From NCBI GenBank assembly GCA_965223255.1, contig CBDCWA010000004.1, positions 2,728,001 to 2,792,000 on the forward strand: a stretch of 64,000 nt of DNA. Reading direction: 5' to 3'. A program made the position numbers and the translations under genes. This document shows positions 44,205-52,643 of the stretch, piece by piece (position 1 is the stretch's first letter; each line of letters starts with the position of its first letter). A model generated the notes under the pieces. It did not search any database. It was not told the DNA's origin and saw only the letters and a list, made by a program, of their open reading frames with translations. Source of the stretch: CBDCWA01 sp965223255 (GTDB taxonomy: Bacteria; Pseudomonadota; Alphaproteobacteria; Rhizobiales; Hyphomicrobiaceae).

Positions 44205-45659
44205 CTAGTGTTGGACGATCACATCTTCGCCGGTCTCAAGTCTTGCCTCTTCGCGCTTTTTCTCTTCGACAATCTCGCGAAGGCCCGAGAACCGTGTCCC
44301 CAACCAACGGTCGAGAATAATGGCAGCCACCATGTCACCGGTGACATTGAGCGTCGTTCGGCTCATATCCAATATACGGTCTACACCTATGATCAGGGCG
44401 ATCCCGGTCGTTGGGACGCCAGCAGCCTTCAGTACGGAGGCTAGAATGACAATGCCGACGCCCGGAGTTGACGGTGTCCCAATAGATGCCCCGACCGCTG
44501 TCAGCCCCAACAACATCATCATCGGAACGGACATTTCAACACCAAACGCTTGAGCGAGAAACACTGTTGCAACGGCTTGATAAAGTGCAGTTCCATCCAT
44601 GTTGATGGTCGCACCTAATGGCACGACGAACTGAGCAACTGATGGCCGAACTCTGAAACTCTCTTGCAGAGTCCGCATCGTTAGCGGCATTACAGCCGCC
44701 GATGATGATGTTGAAAATGCCAGAAGCAATGCCTCTTTCGCACTTGTGATGAAATGAAGGGGCGACATTCGGACCAATAGGGAAAGCACAAGCATGTAAA
44801 AGCTGAATAGAACTAGCAAGCCCGCCAACACAGTTCCAACGTAGACAGACATGCCGATCAGCGCTTGTGGTCCAATCTTTGCTGTGAGTCTGAGTAGAAG
44901 ACCGAAAACCGCAAACGGGGCAAGCAGCATGGCCCACCTGACAACCGTCATGCATACTTCCTGCAGCGACCCAAGAAGATCCAGCATTGGCTTCGCTTGC
45001 TGAGGCGGCATCATGACAAGTGCAGCACCGATGACCATGGCAAAGACGACCACTTGCAGCATCTCAGCATGAACCATCGAACTTAGCGGGTTCGACGGAA
45101 GCAGAGACAAAAGCACATCGGGAAGTTTCGATAATGCAGGTAGAGCCGGAACTCCAGAAGATCCGGACACTGGTGGTGTCGCCGTCTCTACCGCCCGAAC
45201 GACATCGGCATCGATAAACCTTCCCGGCTGAACAATATTGGCGAGCAGAATCCCGATTGTGATTGCGACAATCGTGGTCGTCAGGAAGTAGGCACCTGCA
45301 CGCAAGCCAACCTGTTTAAGCTGGTCCAAGTCCTGCGAGGCTGCCAAGCCGCGGATAATCGACGCAAAAATGAGTGGAATGACAATCATCTGAATAAGAG
45401 CAAGAAACAGCAGCCCCGGAAAAGCAAACCAATCTCCGATGACGGCTGCCACACGAGGGTCAACGACACCCGTTGTTGGGCCGATGAGAACGCCGACGCC
45501 AACGCCTGCTGCCATGGCGACAAGTATTTGAAGCCAGAGCTTCGCCTGAATCAACGCCTGAAGTGGTTGGCTTAAGTACGAAATCGGTCGCGGAAAGACC
45601 GATCCAATCGTTGTCTGTTTTTCAGACGAAATGTCAGTAGGTCCAGCTTCGGTAGTCAT
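44205..45659 (-). CDS. Dicarboxylate/amino acid:cation symporter (DAACS family)
   Basis: 484 residues with the GltP/DctA fold. Conserved parts: IQMIVIPLIFASIIRGLAAS, the serine-rich hairpin AFSTSSSAAVMPLTMRTLQE, the ion/substrate helix GATINMDGTALYQAVATVFL, and TPGVGIVILASVLKAAGVPT with RTTLNVTGDMVAAIILDRWL. It imports dicarboxylates or acidic amino acids with Na+ or H+ across the inner membrane. A truncated IS3 OrfA lies directly upstream, so its native promoter may have been replaced or lost. Confidence 0.95.
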   Translation of the reverse strand: MTTEAGPTDISSEKQTTIGSVFPRPISYLSQPLQALIQAKLWLQILVAMAAGVGVGVLIGPTTGVVDPRVAAVIGDWFAFPGLLFLALIQMIVIPLIFASIIRGLAASQDLDQLKQVGLRAGAYFLTTTIVAITIGILLANIVQPGRFIDADVVRAVETATPPVSGSSGVPALPALSKLPDVLLSLLPSNPLSSMVHAEMLQVVVFAMVIGAALVMMPPQQAKPMLDLLGSLQEVCMTVVRWAMLLAPFAVFGLLLRLTAKIGPQALIGMSVYVGTVLAGLLVLFSFYMLVLSLLVRMSPLHFITSAKEALLLAFSTSSSAAVMPLTMRTLQESFRVRPSVAQFVVPLGATINMDGTALYQAVATVFLAQAFGVEMSVPMMMLLGLTAVGASIGTPSTPGVGIVILASVLKAAGVPTTGIALIIGVDRILDMSRTTLNVTGDMVAAIILDRWLGTRFSGLREIVEEKKREEARLETGEDVIVQH

Positions 45660-45808
45660 GGTTCCTCGATCTCTTGAGCCCCTCTATTTCTATCGTGGAT
45701 TAGGCAGCAACAGTCATTGATGCGGCTCAATTCCGCACCGCTGGCACGCATAATGGCTTCGCGCTTGAACTCGGAACTGAAACGTTTGTATCGCCTTGGC
45801 TTCGTCAT
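45656..45808 (-). pseudogene. Truncated IS3-family OrfA (transposase helix-turn-helix) fragment
   Basis: From the ATG at 45808 the reverse strand reads MTKPRRYKRFSSEFKREAIM, the usual start of an IS3 OrfA, and then diverges after about 25 residues into the upstream region of the symporter. The left terminal repeat lies 35 bp upstream at 45843-45869. No OrfB follows. It is the broken left end of the same IS family as the elements near 17.7 and 53.9 kb. Confidence 0.75.
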
Positions 45809-45842
45809 AAAGCGCCTGCCAGCGCATCTAACGCTCATTCAG

Positions 45843-45869
45843 GGTGTCCACGCAAACGGGGGAAGACCA
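45843..45869 (-). repeat. Left terminal inverted repeat of the IS3-family element
   Basis: Read inwards on the reverse strand it begins TGGTCTTCCCCCGTTTGCGT and ends GGACACC, matching the left end at 53831-53857 apart from the central bases. Confidence 0.85.
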
Positions 45870-46099
45870 CAGGGCCAATTAAGACATTGTCCTTCGTTTG
45901 ATGGTCCAATCCGAAACGTTGTTTTGCAATATAGCCAATCACCACACCGATAGAACTTCTTAATCCGGAACGGCCTGCTAATATGTCTCGTCCAACAAGG
46001 CAAATGACGTCATCTCCGTAAGACGAGCTCATCGCTTATGGTGGGTAACGTCGTTGGTTTGAATGCCTTGAGCAACCCAAACATCCAATTGGAGATGGC

Positions 46100-47029
46100 A
46101 TGAGTTCCGACGTTTACAGGAAGGCTAGGAAACGGCTGGACGGCGGTGGTGTTTTGTTACTTGATGGTGGCGTTTCAACAGAACTTCAACGTCGCGGCGT
46201 ACCGATGGCCGACGAGATATGGTCGGGTCGCGTAGCATTGGATCATTGGGATGAAGTCGTCGATATGCATTGCGCCTATATTGATGCCGGCGCAGACATC
46301 ATCACTACAAACACCTACGCCTCTTCTCGGGCGATGTTGGAGCCTGTAGGTCTCAGCTCAAAAGTCGAAAAAATTAACCGGCGCAGTGTCGATGCGGCCT
46401 TAGCGGCCCGTGAAAGGTCCGGTGCAAAAGATGTGCTGGTTGCCGGCTCTCTATCTCATGCGATCCCACTTCAAATACGAGGCGAAGCACGGCCTGCGGA
46501 AGACAGCCTTGGCGACGATGTTTTGGCGGCGGCCTTTCAAGAGATGACGTCAATACTCACGGATAGTGGCGCTGATCTATTGCTGCTTGAAATGATGTCC
46601 AAGCCGAATCGAATGAGACAATTGTTTCGTGCGGTGTCGACAAGCAACCTCCCGGTTTGGTGCGGTTTGTCAGTCAAGCGTGGCGAAGACGGCGAATTGG
46701 TTGCGATCCATGATTCCAGGGTGCCGTTTGATGACAATGTCAAATACGCTGCGGCCCAGGAGTTCGACGTCTGGGGCATAATGCATACCTCTGCCGATCT
46801 AATCAATGAGGCGCTGGAAACACTTCGCGCCTCGCGCGTGCGAGCGCTCATGGCCTATCCCGATTCGGGATATATGGAGATGCCAAACTGGCAATTCGTC
46901 GATACGATAACGCCAGATAGATTTGCCGAATTTGCGGAACAATGGACCGACTCAGGCGTGCAAATTGTTGGCGGGTGTTGCGGTCTTGGGCCCGAGCACA
47001 TATCTGCGATTGCCCATTTGAAGTGTTAG
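46100..47029 (+). CDS. Homocysteine S-methyltransferase family protein
   Basis: 309 residues of the zinc-dependent methyltransferase barrel: LLLDGGVSTELQRRGVPMAD, CAYIDAGADIITTNTYASSR, LLLLEMMSKPNRMRQLFRAV and the C-terminal zinc cysteines in VQIVGGCCGLGPEHI. The third ligand, normally the Cys of a G-x-N-C strand end, reads GIMHTSADL here, so His stands at that place. The family moves a methyl group to homocysteine or a related thiol. The start ATG has GGAG 4-8 bases upstream. It stands alone between a decayed IS and the stress block. Confidence 0.88.
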   Translation: MSSDVYRKARKRLDGGGVLLLDGGVSTELQRRGVPMADEIWSGRVALDHWDEVVDMHCAYIDAGADIITTNTYASSRAMLEPVGLSSKVEKINRRSVDAALAARERSGAKDVLVAGSLSHAIPLQIRGEARPAEDSLGDDVLAAAFQEMTSILTDSGADLLLLEMMSKPNRMRQLFRAVSTSNLPVWCGLSVKRGEDGELVAIHDSRVPFDDNVKYAAAQEFDVWGIMHTSADLINEALETLRASRVRALMAYPDSGYMEMPNWQFVDTITPDRFAEFAEQWTDSGVQIVGGCCGLGPEHISAIAHLKC

Positions 47030-47344
47030 CAAAGCCAAATCACAGAATGGCTGCAATGTGAAAGCCATCTGACAAGCCCACGACAGCTTGGGTCCAAATA
47101 GCGGACCAACGTCTGCTTTACCGCTACACGTTCCGCTTTGGCCTCTGCATCGGTCATTAGACGGCGCTGGGCCGACAGCCGTTCAGGGCCAAGAACGGAA
47201 AACCACGTTTGGTTCGAAATACGAAAAAGCAGTGCAAATGCCCCGATCTCCAATTTTGGGTTAGCAACTTTGCCTATCCCCGTTCCTGAAACCGATAGCC
47301 GCCCCGCAATCGCAGGGCGGCTTCATTAGCTACTGGATGTATTT
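47030..47344. other. Intergenic stretch with a GC-rich hairpin
   Basis: Between two convergent genes. GCCGCCC (47298-47304) and GGGCGGC (47315-47321) form a hairpin close to the Hsp20 stop; T-tracts on either side are weak, so terminator function is only possible. No gene is supported. Confidence 0.45.
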
Positions 47345-47743
47345 TCAATTTACTTCAATTCGGCGAGGTTTAACCGCTTCTGCTTTGGGCAATACCACTG
47401 TAAGCACCCCATCTCTCAGATCAGCAGAAATCCGCCCCTGATCAATCTTGTTTGACAGAACGAATGACCGCTTATAGTGGCCGATATTGTACTCGGTATA
47501 AAGCGGATTCATTTCTTCGTACTTTGAAAAATCGATGCGGCCTTCGATTGAGACAGTATCGTCTTTGAGATCAACCTCGATGTTGTCCTTTGCGACACCT
47601 GGCATCTCCAGTACTACTGTTAGATTGTTTTCGGTCTCGAAGATATCCGCCTGCGGAACATAATACCGCGCTTGTACGGTATTTTCACCCTTGGTTTCGA
47701 CTTCCTTTTTGTCTTGAACTTGCAATTCGTTTCCGTCGGTCAT
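47345..47743 (-). CDS. Hsp20/alpha-crystallin small heat-shock protein
   Basis: 132 residues: a short charged N-terminus, then the alpha-crystallin domain from about residue 28 (YYVPQADIFETENNLTVVLE, MPGVAKDNIEVDLKDDTVSI, DLRDGVLTVVLPKAEAVKPR). It ends in RRIEVN, a basic tail with the I-x-V oligomer anchor. It holds unfolding proteins in a refoldable state. The leader just before the ATG, GGAGATGAGCA, is nearly the same as that of the CBS-domain gene at 49838-50272. It is followed upstream by another Hsp20 gene on the same strand. Confidence 0.93.
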   Translation of the reverse strand: MTDGNELQVQDKKEVETKGENTVQARYYVPQADIFETENNLTVVLEMPGVAKDNIEVDLKDDTVSIEGRIDFSKYEEMNPLYTEYNIGHYKRSFVLSNKIDQGRISADLRDGVLTVVLPKAEAVKPRRIEVN

Positions 47744-47770
47744 TGCTCATCTCCTCCTGGTTTTTGAGAA

Positions 47771-48196
47771 TTAGGAAATATTGATCCTACGCGGTTTGTC
47801 GTCTTCGGCTCGTGGGATGAATATCGCAAGAATACCGTCACGATATTCCGCCTTTAGCTTTTCTGAGTCGATCTTCACCGGTACCGAGATTGACCGGTCA
47901 AAAGTGCCGAATACCCGTTCGCGTCGATGCGTGCTTGCACCCTCCGGATAATTCGGAGCTTTCTTCCCTGAGATCCGAATGACGTCTTCCTTAGCTTCAA
48001 TATGCAAGTCGTCCTTGTTGATGCCCGCAAGCTCAACAATAGCTACAAAATCATCGCCCTGCTGAAAGACGTTGATCAACGGATAACTTCCACGCGCTGC
48101 GGTATATCCACGAAGCCAATCACTGGAACGATGGGTATCCAATGCTCTTTGTAGCTGGGCAAGGGCGCGAAAAGGATCAGATCGTGTAAGTAACAT
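47771..48196 (-). CDS. Hsp20/alpha-crystallin small heat-shock protein
   Basis: 141 residues: N-terminal arm MLLTRSDPFRALAQLQRALD, alpha-crystallin domain (YPLINVFQQGDDFVAIVELA, GINKDDLHIEAKEDVIRISG, FDRSISVPVKIDSEKLKAEY, DGILAIFIPRAEDDKPRRIN), tail RINIS with the I-x-I anchor. AGGAGG lies just before the ATG, and AACTT/AAGTT can form a small hairpin in front of that site. It is in tandem with the Hsp20 at 47345-47743 (27-bp gap) and downstream of the DegP-like gene. Confidence 0.93.
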   Translation of the reverse strand: MLLTRSDPFRALAQLQRALDTHRSSDWLRGYTAARGSYPLINVFQQGDDFVAIVELAGINKDDLHIEAKEDVIRISGKKAPNYPEGASTHRRERVFGTFDRSISVPVKIDSEKLKAEYRDGILAIFIPRAEDDKPRRINIS

Positions 48197-48236
48197 GATT
48201 ACCTCCTAACTTCGTTCAAGTTCTCTCGGGTCAGTT

Positions 48237-49709
48237 TCATTGCACAACGATGAAGATTTGGACGTCGTCGCGCAGGATATTGAGCGCGAGCACGTCGCGA
48301 GCGGCTTTCGTTCTGCGCTCAAACTCTTGTAAACTCTCGACCGGTTTCTGATTGATTGCGAGTATGATGTCCCCTTGTCTGAGACCAAGCCGAGAGGCGC
48401 TGCTCCCAGGCGACAGTTCAGCAACATAGACGCCCTTGACGTCGCCCTTTTTTGGGTGGCCATCAGGAATGTTTGTAATCTTGGCACCTGCCAATCTGGG
48501 TACCGCGTTGCGCGTATCGATTGATGCAATTTGAGCCTCACCGACGCGAATACGAACAACCATCTCGCGCCCCTTTCGGACAATAGCCACTCGGAGCGTT
48601 TTTCCGATTTCTTTTAGCCCAATGATATTTCGAAGCTCGTTGCCGCTCAGTATAGGAATATCGTCGACGCGAATGATAGCGTCCCCAGGCTTAATTCCGG
48701 CACGCTCTGCTGATGATCCCTTGTAAACCTGGCTGACCAATGCACCCCTTTGCACAGGGAGTTTCAGGGCACTAGCAATGTCAGGCGTGATGTCTTGAAT
48801 GGCGACGCCTATTCGCCCACGCTTTACTTTTCCATGACGGATAAGCTGGCCCATCACGGCTTTGGCCATGTCTGCCGGAACCGCAAAGCCAATACCGACA
48901 TTTCCACCGCCCGGAGCGATAATCGCCGTGTTGATGCCAACCAATTCACCCTTGCTATTGATCAGTGCGCCACCGGAATTGCCCGGATTAATCGGGGCGT
49001 CCGTTTGGATGAAGTTCTCGAATTTGTCTCGACTTATTCCGCTGCGGCCAAGGGCGCTGACAATGCCAGATGTGACGGTTTGGCCAAGTCCGAATGGGTT
49101 GCCGATAGCGATCACAAAGTCACCGACCTCGAGGCCTTTGGATGATCCAAATCTCAATGCGGCAAGTCTTTTTGCTGGAATGCTGATTAATGCGATATCG
49201 GTTGCAGCATCGCTGCCGATGAGCTTTGCCTGATATTTGCGACCATCGCTGAGTTTAACGACGATCTTCTTTCCGTTCTGAACCACGTGATGATTGGTCA
49301 GAATGTAACCCTTGGCTGCGTCAACAATCACACCGGAACCGGCGCTTAGCGACTCACGCTGCGGCAATTGCTCCGGAATGCCAAAGAACCGACGAAAGAA
49401 CGGATCACGGTACAAAGGGTTTTCGGATCCTGGGACGCGACTGGTTACCGAGATGTTGACAACGGCGGGCGATGACCGCTTCACCACTGGCGCCACGGTT
49501 AGAACGCCGCGCTTTTCATCGAACAATCCAGTGAGCGCACCGCCTTTGCTGTAGGCTATCGTTGACGCAAAAATAGATGCCACAATTACGGCGGCGAAAG
49601 CGAGAGCGACCAACCTTCGCAGAGGCCGTTCAGGGCGAGCGTCATTACGATTCGCAATTCCAAGTCGAAACCAATTTGGCCGTTCGAGCGTGAATTGTTT
49701 GTCGGTCAT
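48237..49709 (-). CDS. DegP/HtrA-type periplasmic serine protease with two PDZ domains
   Basis: 490 residues. A membrane anchor or signal segment (LVALAFAAVIVASIFASTIA, about 33-52), then the trypsin-like domain with the catalytic triad in YILTNHHVVQNGK (His), SDAATDIALISI (Asp) and APINPGNSGGALINSKGELV (Ser), and two PDZ domains (GRIGVAIQDITPDIASALKL and GVYVAELSPGSSASRLGLRQ). It degrades or refolds damaged envelope proteins. The frame is open to 49802, but ATG 49709 has AAGGAA just upstream and starts the usual N-terminal segment. It leads the tandem Hsp20 pair. Confidence 0.95.
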   Translation of the reverse strand: MTDKQFTLERPNWFRLGIANRNDARPERPLRRLVALAFAAVIVASIFASTIAYSKGGALTGLFDEKRGVLTVAPVVKRSSPAVVNISVTSRVPGSENPLYRDPFFRRFFGIPEQLPQRESLSAGSGVIVDAAKGYILTNHHVVQNGKKIVVKLSDGRKYQAKLIGSDAATDIALISIPAKRLAALRFGSSKGLEVGDFVIAIGNPFGLGQTVTSGIVSALGRSGISRDKFENFIQTDAPINPGNSGGALINSKGELVGINTAIIAPGGGNVGIGFAVPADMAKAVMGQLIRHGKVKRGRIGVAIQDITPDIASALKLPVQRGALVSQVYKGSSAERAGIKPGDAIIRVDDIPILSGNELRNIIGLKEIGKTLRVAIVRKGREMVVRIRVGEAQIASIDTRNAVPRLAGAKITNIPDGHPKKGDVKGVYVAELSPGSSASRLGLRQGDIILAINQKPVESLQEFERRTKAARDVLALNILRDDVQIFIVVQ

Positions 49710-49837
49710 TTCCTTACCCTTCCTCTGAAGCGATGTCTTCAAGGTGCCTATTGGCCACCTCGATATGTGAGAGGGTGTGCTCTCATGAGCCACACATCTC
49801 AAAACTCAGTTTCTGCGCAATTGCCCAATTTTTCTCC

Positions 49838-50272
49838 TCACACATTCCCGGCTACGTAGTTTTTCAGCAGCATGGATTCTTCTTCGAGTTCATCCAGGCG
49901 ATACTTCACTAGGTCGAGCATATTGATGATCCCACATAGTTCTCCCTGCTCAGTGATGGGGATATGGTGGATTTGATGCTCGTGCATGAGTTCAAGGATG
50001 CTTGAGATGGGTTGGCCGAACTCACACGTGATGACGTCTTCGGTCATGACATCTGATACCGATGTCTCCATCACATTTGGCCCAAACTCATTGAGTGCAT
50101 TTACGATGTCACGCTCTGTTACAATACCGAGAATGTTGCGTTGATCGTTTGTTACAACCAGCGCGCCCACTTCGTCGGCCTGAAGAATCTCCGTGACATC
50201 AGCAACTGTTGAGTCTGGTCGGACGAAAGGAACAAAGTTTCCTTTGCTTTCGAGTAGCTTGCGAACCGTCAT
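49838..50272 (-). CDS. Protein with two CBS domains
   Basis: 144 residues, almost wholly two CBS repeats: FVPFVRPDSTVADVTEILQA / VGALVVTNDQRNILGIVTER, then TEDVITCEFGQPISSILELM / HIPITEQGELCGIINMLDLV. Such pairs bind adenosine nucleotides (AMP, ATP, SAM) and act as energy or stress sensors. The leader AGGAGATGAGCA before the ATG is shared with the Hsp20 gene at 47345-47743. It lies in the stress block between DegP and the third Hsp20. The bound ligand cannot be read from sequence. Confidence 0.93.
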   Translation of the reverse strand: MTVRKLLESKGNFVPFVRPDSTVADVTEILQADEVGALVVTNDQRNILGIVTERDIVNALNEFGPNVMETSVSDVMTEDVITCEFGQPISSILELMHEHQIHHIPITEQGELCGIINMLDLVKYRLDELEEESMLLKNYVAGNV

Positions 50273-50679
50273 TGCTCATCTCCTTTCTTTAACGGTTATC
50301 CATGGTTGTAAATAAGGGTTTCAATCAATTGCCCGATACGACCTGACCCGCTGCGGTATTCCTCGCAATCGAACCCCGTACTTTGGAGGTACCTTGATCT
50401 TGATCACCGTGCACGTCGGTCAACACTGACTACTCGGCACTCCGAATGATTAGGCGAATCCAGAGGATCTCCTCATCTGTTTGATTGGACTTTTGTGCTC
50501 TGTGCTCGTACGCGAGCGCCGATGCTGATCCGCTACGCGATCGTTAGCCCTTCGCGTGGAACGCGTGCAGCTTTGTAACTCGTGATCCATTACAAACTTC
50601 CCCCTTCGCCAAGCACATATGTCTCTGGCGATGATAAAAGTCTGTAGGTCCCGGCCTCTTTAGAGGCCGGGCTCTTGAG
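50273..50679. other. Intergenic stretch, no gene seen
   Basis: Holds the hairpin at 50650-50671 near the Hsp20 stop and the probable promoter of the CBS gene. Nothing else was recognised. Confidence 0.45.
50650..50671 (-). terminator. GC-rich hairpin after the third Hsp20 gene
   Basis: CCCGGCCTC / GAGGCCGGG, a perfect 9-bp stem with a 4-nt loop, 8 bp past the Hsp20 stop. There is no strong T-tract, so it may act as a terminator with help or as a 3' stabiliser. Confidence 0.65.
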
Positions 50680-51147
50680 TTAAGCTGCAACTTGCGCAGA
50701 GGCTTTGTTGGCCACGGCGGTACCCATAGACTGGGCGATCTCAACACGGCGGGGTTTGAGCCTTTCAGGCAACTCGCGTTTGAGTGAGATCGTCAACAAG
50801 CCGTGGTCGAAAGACGCGCCTTTAACTTCAATGTGGTCGGCGAGTTCGAAGCGCCTTTCGAATGACCGGCCAGCGATACCGCGATGCAGATATTCTGTAT
50901 CATCGCGGTCGGCCATCTTGCCGCGTACCGTGAGCCGGTTCTGCTCCGTGATAATCTCGAGATCGTCCGGCTTGAAACCGGCGAGCGCGATGACAATACG
51001 GTAGGCGTCCTCGCCCCGCCTTTCGATATTGTAAGGCGGGTATCCGAGATCAGCTTCCGAAGTCCTCATTGCTGTCTTGAGCAGGTGTGGGACCCGGTCA
51101 TAACCAACCGTGGAGCGATAAAGGGGGGTAAAATCCAAATTGCCCAT
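50680..51147 (-). CDS. Hsp20/IbpA-type small heat-shock protein
   Basis: 155 residues of the proteobacterial IbpA class A type: MGNLDFTPLYRSTVGYDRVP, then YPPYNIERRGEDAYRIVIAL, AGFKPDDLEIITEQNRLTVR, the Y/F-x-x-R-GIAGRSFERRFELADHI segment and GLLTISLKRELPERLKPRRV. It binds aggregating proteins with DnaK/ClpB refolding downstream. The leader has a strong AGGAGGA site and a ROSE-like structure (see the adjoining regulatory feature), which would give translational control by heat. It is the best match among the three Hsp20 genes to the class usually under such control. Confidence 0.95.
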   Translation of the reverse strand: MGNLDFTPLYRSTVGYDRVPHLLKTAMRTSEADLGYPPYNIERRGEDAYRIVIALAGFKPDDLEIITEQNRLTVRGKMADRDDTEYLHRGIAGRSFERRFELADHIEVKGASFDHGLLTISLKRELPERLKPRRVEIAQSMGTAVANKASAQVAA

Positions 51148-51215
51148 ATCAATCCTCCTTATGAGCGATATCTACGGAAATTCAGTAGGTTAGATCCCCA
51201 TTCGGGCGATCTAAA
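51148..51215 (-). promoter_or_regulatory. ROSE-like RNA thermometer candidate in the Hsp20 leader
   Basis: In the RNA, UCGCU (51168-51164) sits just before AGGAGGA (51159-51153), matching the UYGCU anti-Shine-Dalgarno box of ROSE elements. Further upstream TAGATC/GATCTA with CCC/GGG makes a strong hairpin (51191-51213). Similar leaders control rhizobial ibpA-type genes. Confidence 0.6.
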
Positions 51216-51383
51216 AGACGATTTTGGCATGCAAAAAGCAAATTTCAAGGGGGTGGCAAAAATTTTTTGGCACTTATCCCTTGAGAGTGCCAATTGGCGT
51301 TCCCATTCTCGGTTTTAGGACACGAAACAAGCAGATCCTTGCGATTCAATCGCGAACCCAATTTGTGGAGATGGAAGCAAGCC

Positions 51384-51830
51384 ATGGATATATCTCTGCT
51401 GGATGACCGCGTCATCGTGCGACCGATTGAGCCCCAATTGCTAACCCATGGTGGCGTTATGCTTACCAACACGGAAAGCAGTCGCCCGTGTGAGGGCCAA
51501 GTTGTTGCCGTTGGCCCTGGCCGGCGATCAAAGACGGGTAACCATCAGCCCATCAGCGTGCGAGTGAACCAGCACGTGATGTTTGACAAAGATGCCGGAA
51601 CAAGGATCAAGATTGATGGGTTGGACTATCGGGTGCTGAGAGAAAGTGAATTGTTGGGTGTCTTCGAAGGCAGGAAAACAACACGCCGTGAAAACATTGC
51701 TGAACGCTGGCGCAGAACTTTTGCCCGGCCATTTGGGGATGATGGGTCTCGCCGCTTCGCTACTCTCAATAGCCGCAATAACAATTGGGGACGTTTGAGC
51801 CATCAAAAGCCAACTGAAATTATTTCCTGA
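51384..51830 (+). CDS. GroES-like co-chaperonin with a basic C-terminal extension
   Basis: 148 residues. Residues 1 to about 93 are GroES-like: MDISLLDDRVIVRPIEPQLL, GGVMLTNTESSRPCEGQVVA, VGPGRRSKTGNHQPISVRVN, QHVMFDKDAGTRIKIDGLDY, RVLRESELLGVFEG. About 50 more residues, basic and polar (RRENIAERWRRTFARP...), have no GroES counterpart. No groEL is adjacent, though groES normally precedes groEL, so this is a stand-alone variant, perhaps for a second chaperonin or another role. The frame opens at 51294, but family homology starts at ATG 51384. Confidence 0.82.
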   Translation: MDISLLDDRVIVRPIEPQLLTHGGVMLTNTESSRPCEGQVVAVGPGRRSKTGNHQPISVRVNQHVMFDKDAGTRIKIDGLDYRVLRESELLGVFEGRKTTRRENIAERWRRTFARPFGDDGSRRFATLNSRNNNWGRLSHQKPTEIIS

Positions 51831-51955
51831 AATGGCGCTATGGAGGAATTCCAATTGATTAGTATCGTCTTCCCCAGCACTGAAGTTTGCGAATTAAGTC
51901 GGTACTAGACCTCATACCTCAGCTAATCCACAGGGGGGATTTGGAGGAGGCAAGC

Positions 51956-52150
51956 ATGAAGCAAGAAATTGCAGATAGCCCTCGTTATGTCACAGGTGCA
52001 GTGGCCCCACAAAAGGCTGACGGAGGCAGCACCGAAGATCAGCGTTGCGTCACTTTCATTGTAGACATTGCAGCAGAAAAATTGTATCGCCTCCGGCGAA
52101 CCAAAGCGGCGTCGCAATTGCCGATCTTCGTTCCGGATGATAACGATTAG
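51956..52150 (+). CDS. Small hypothetical protein, 64 residues
   Basis: Not recognised. GGAGGAGG ends 5 bases before the ATG, a strong ribosome site. The protein is soluble and has a basic middle (EKLYRLRRTKAAS) and an acidic end (VPDDND). It lies 125 bp downstream of the GroES-like gene, at the edge of the stress block, and may share its transcript. Confidence 0.6.
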   Translation: MKQEIADSPRYVTGAVAPQKADGGSTEDQRCVTFIVDIAAEKLYRLRRTKAASQLPIFVPDDND

Positions 52151-52424
52151 TGGCGATTGCGATCGCGGGATTTGACTGACCTAGACCCATAATGCAATGC
52201 AGGTAATAAAGTAGTTTCGGTACGTCATATGTTGTCGTACCGAAGCCCGGATTGGGTCAAACTTGGTCATCGCTCTTCGTCGTTGCCGAAGCTGCTCTAC
52301 CTGCAAGAACGGACAAAGACTATCAGCGCCGACGGAAATGCTTCCTTGTTCTCAATTGAGGGGTAGAGCGGACATGGATTTGTGCGACACCGATCACCGA
52401 GTTTGACCCTGAACGGCCGTGCAA

Positions 52425-52620
52425 AAAGAGCTAAATGCGACGACGTAGCCAGTCCAACAAAACGCCGACATGACGATCCTGCTCACCCTGAGATGGTGTC
52501 ATCGCGAAGTAGCCCGCTTCCGGTTCGATCGTCACATCGAATGCTTTTTCGAGGGTGCCGGTTTGGCGCAGACCCGCAGTGAGTTCGTTCGGTAATAATG
52601 CGATACCGTTTCGCTGCGTC
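52425..52620 (-). pseudogene. Fragment of a LysR-type regulator (effector-domain end)
   Basis: The reverse strand reads RLTQRNGIALLPNELTAGLR, then GTLEKAFDVTIEPEAGYFAM and RHVGVLLDWLRRHLA, the usual last third of a LysR co-inducer domain ahead of its final helix. The N-terminal helix-turn-helix and most of the protein are missing; the homology breaks off at about 52620, where the EAL gene begins on the other strand. Its frame runs on to a stop at 52297 without further homology. Confidence 0.65.
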
Positions 52621-52643
52621 AGCCGAGCTCGACTAGGCCACCA

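Noticed and set aside
45835..46032. 65-codon reverse open frame beside the IS left end
   Set aside because: Composition is passably protein-like, but there is no ribosome site and it reads through the IS terminal repeat; at most a fragment.
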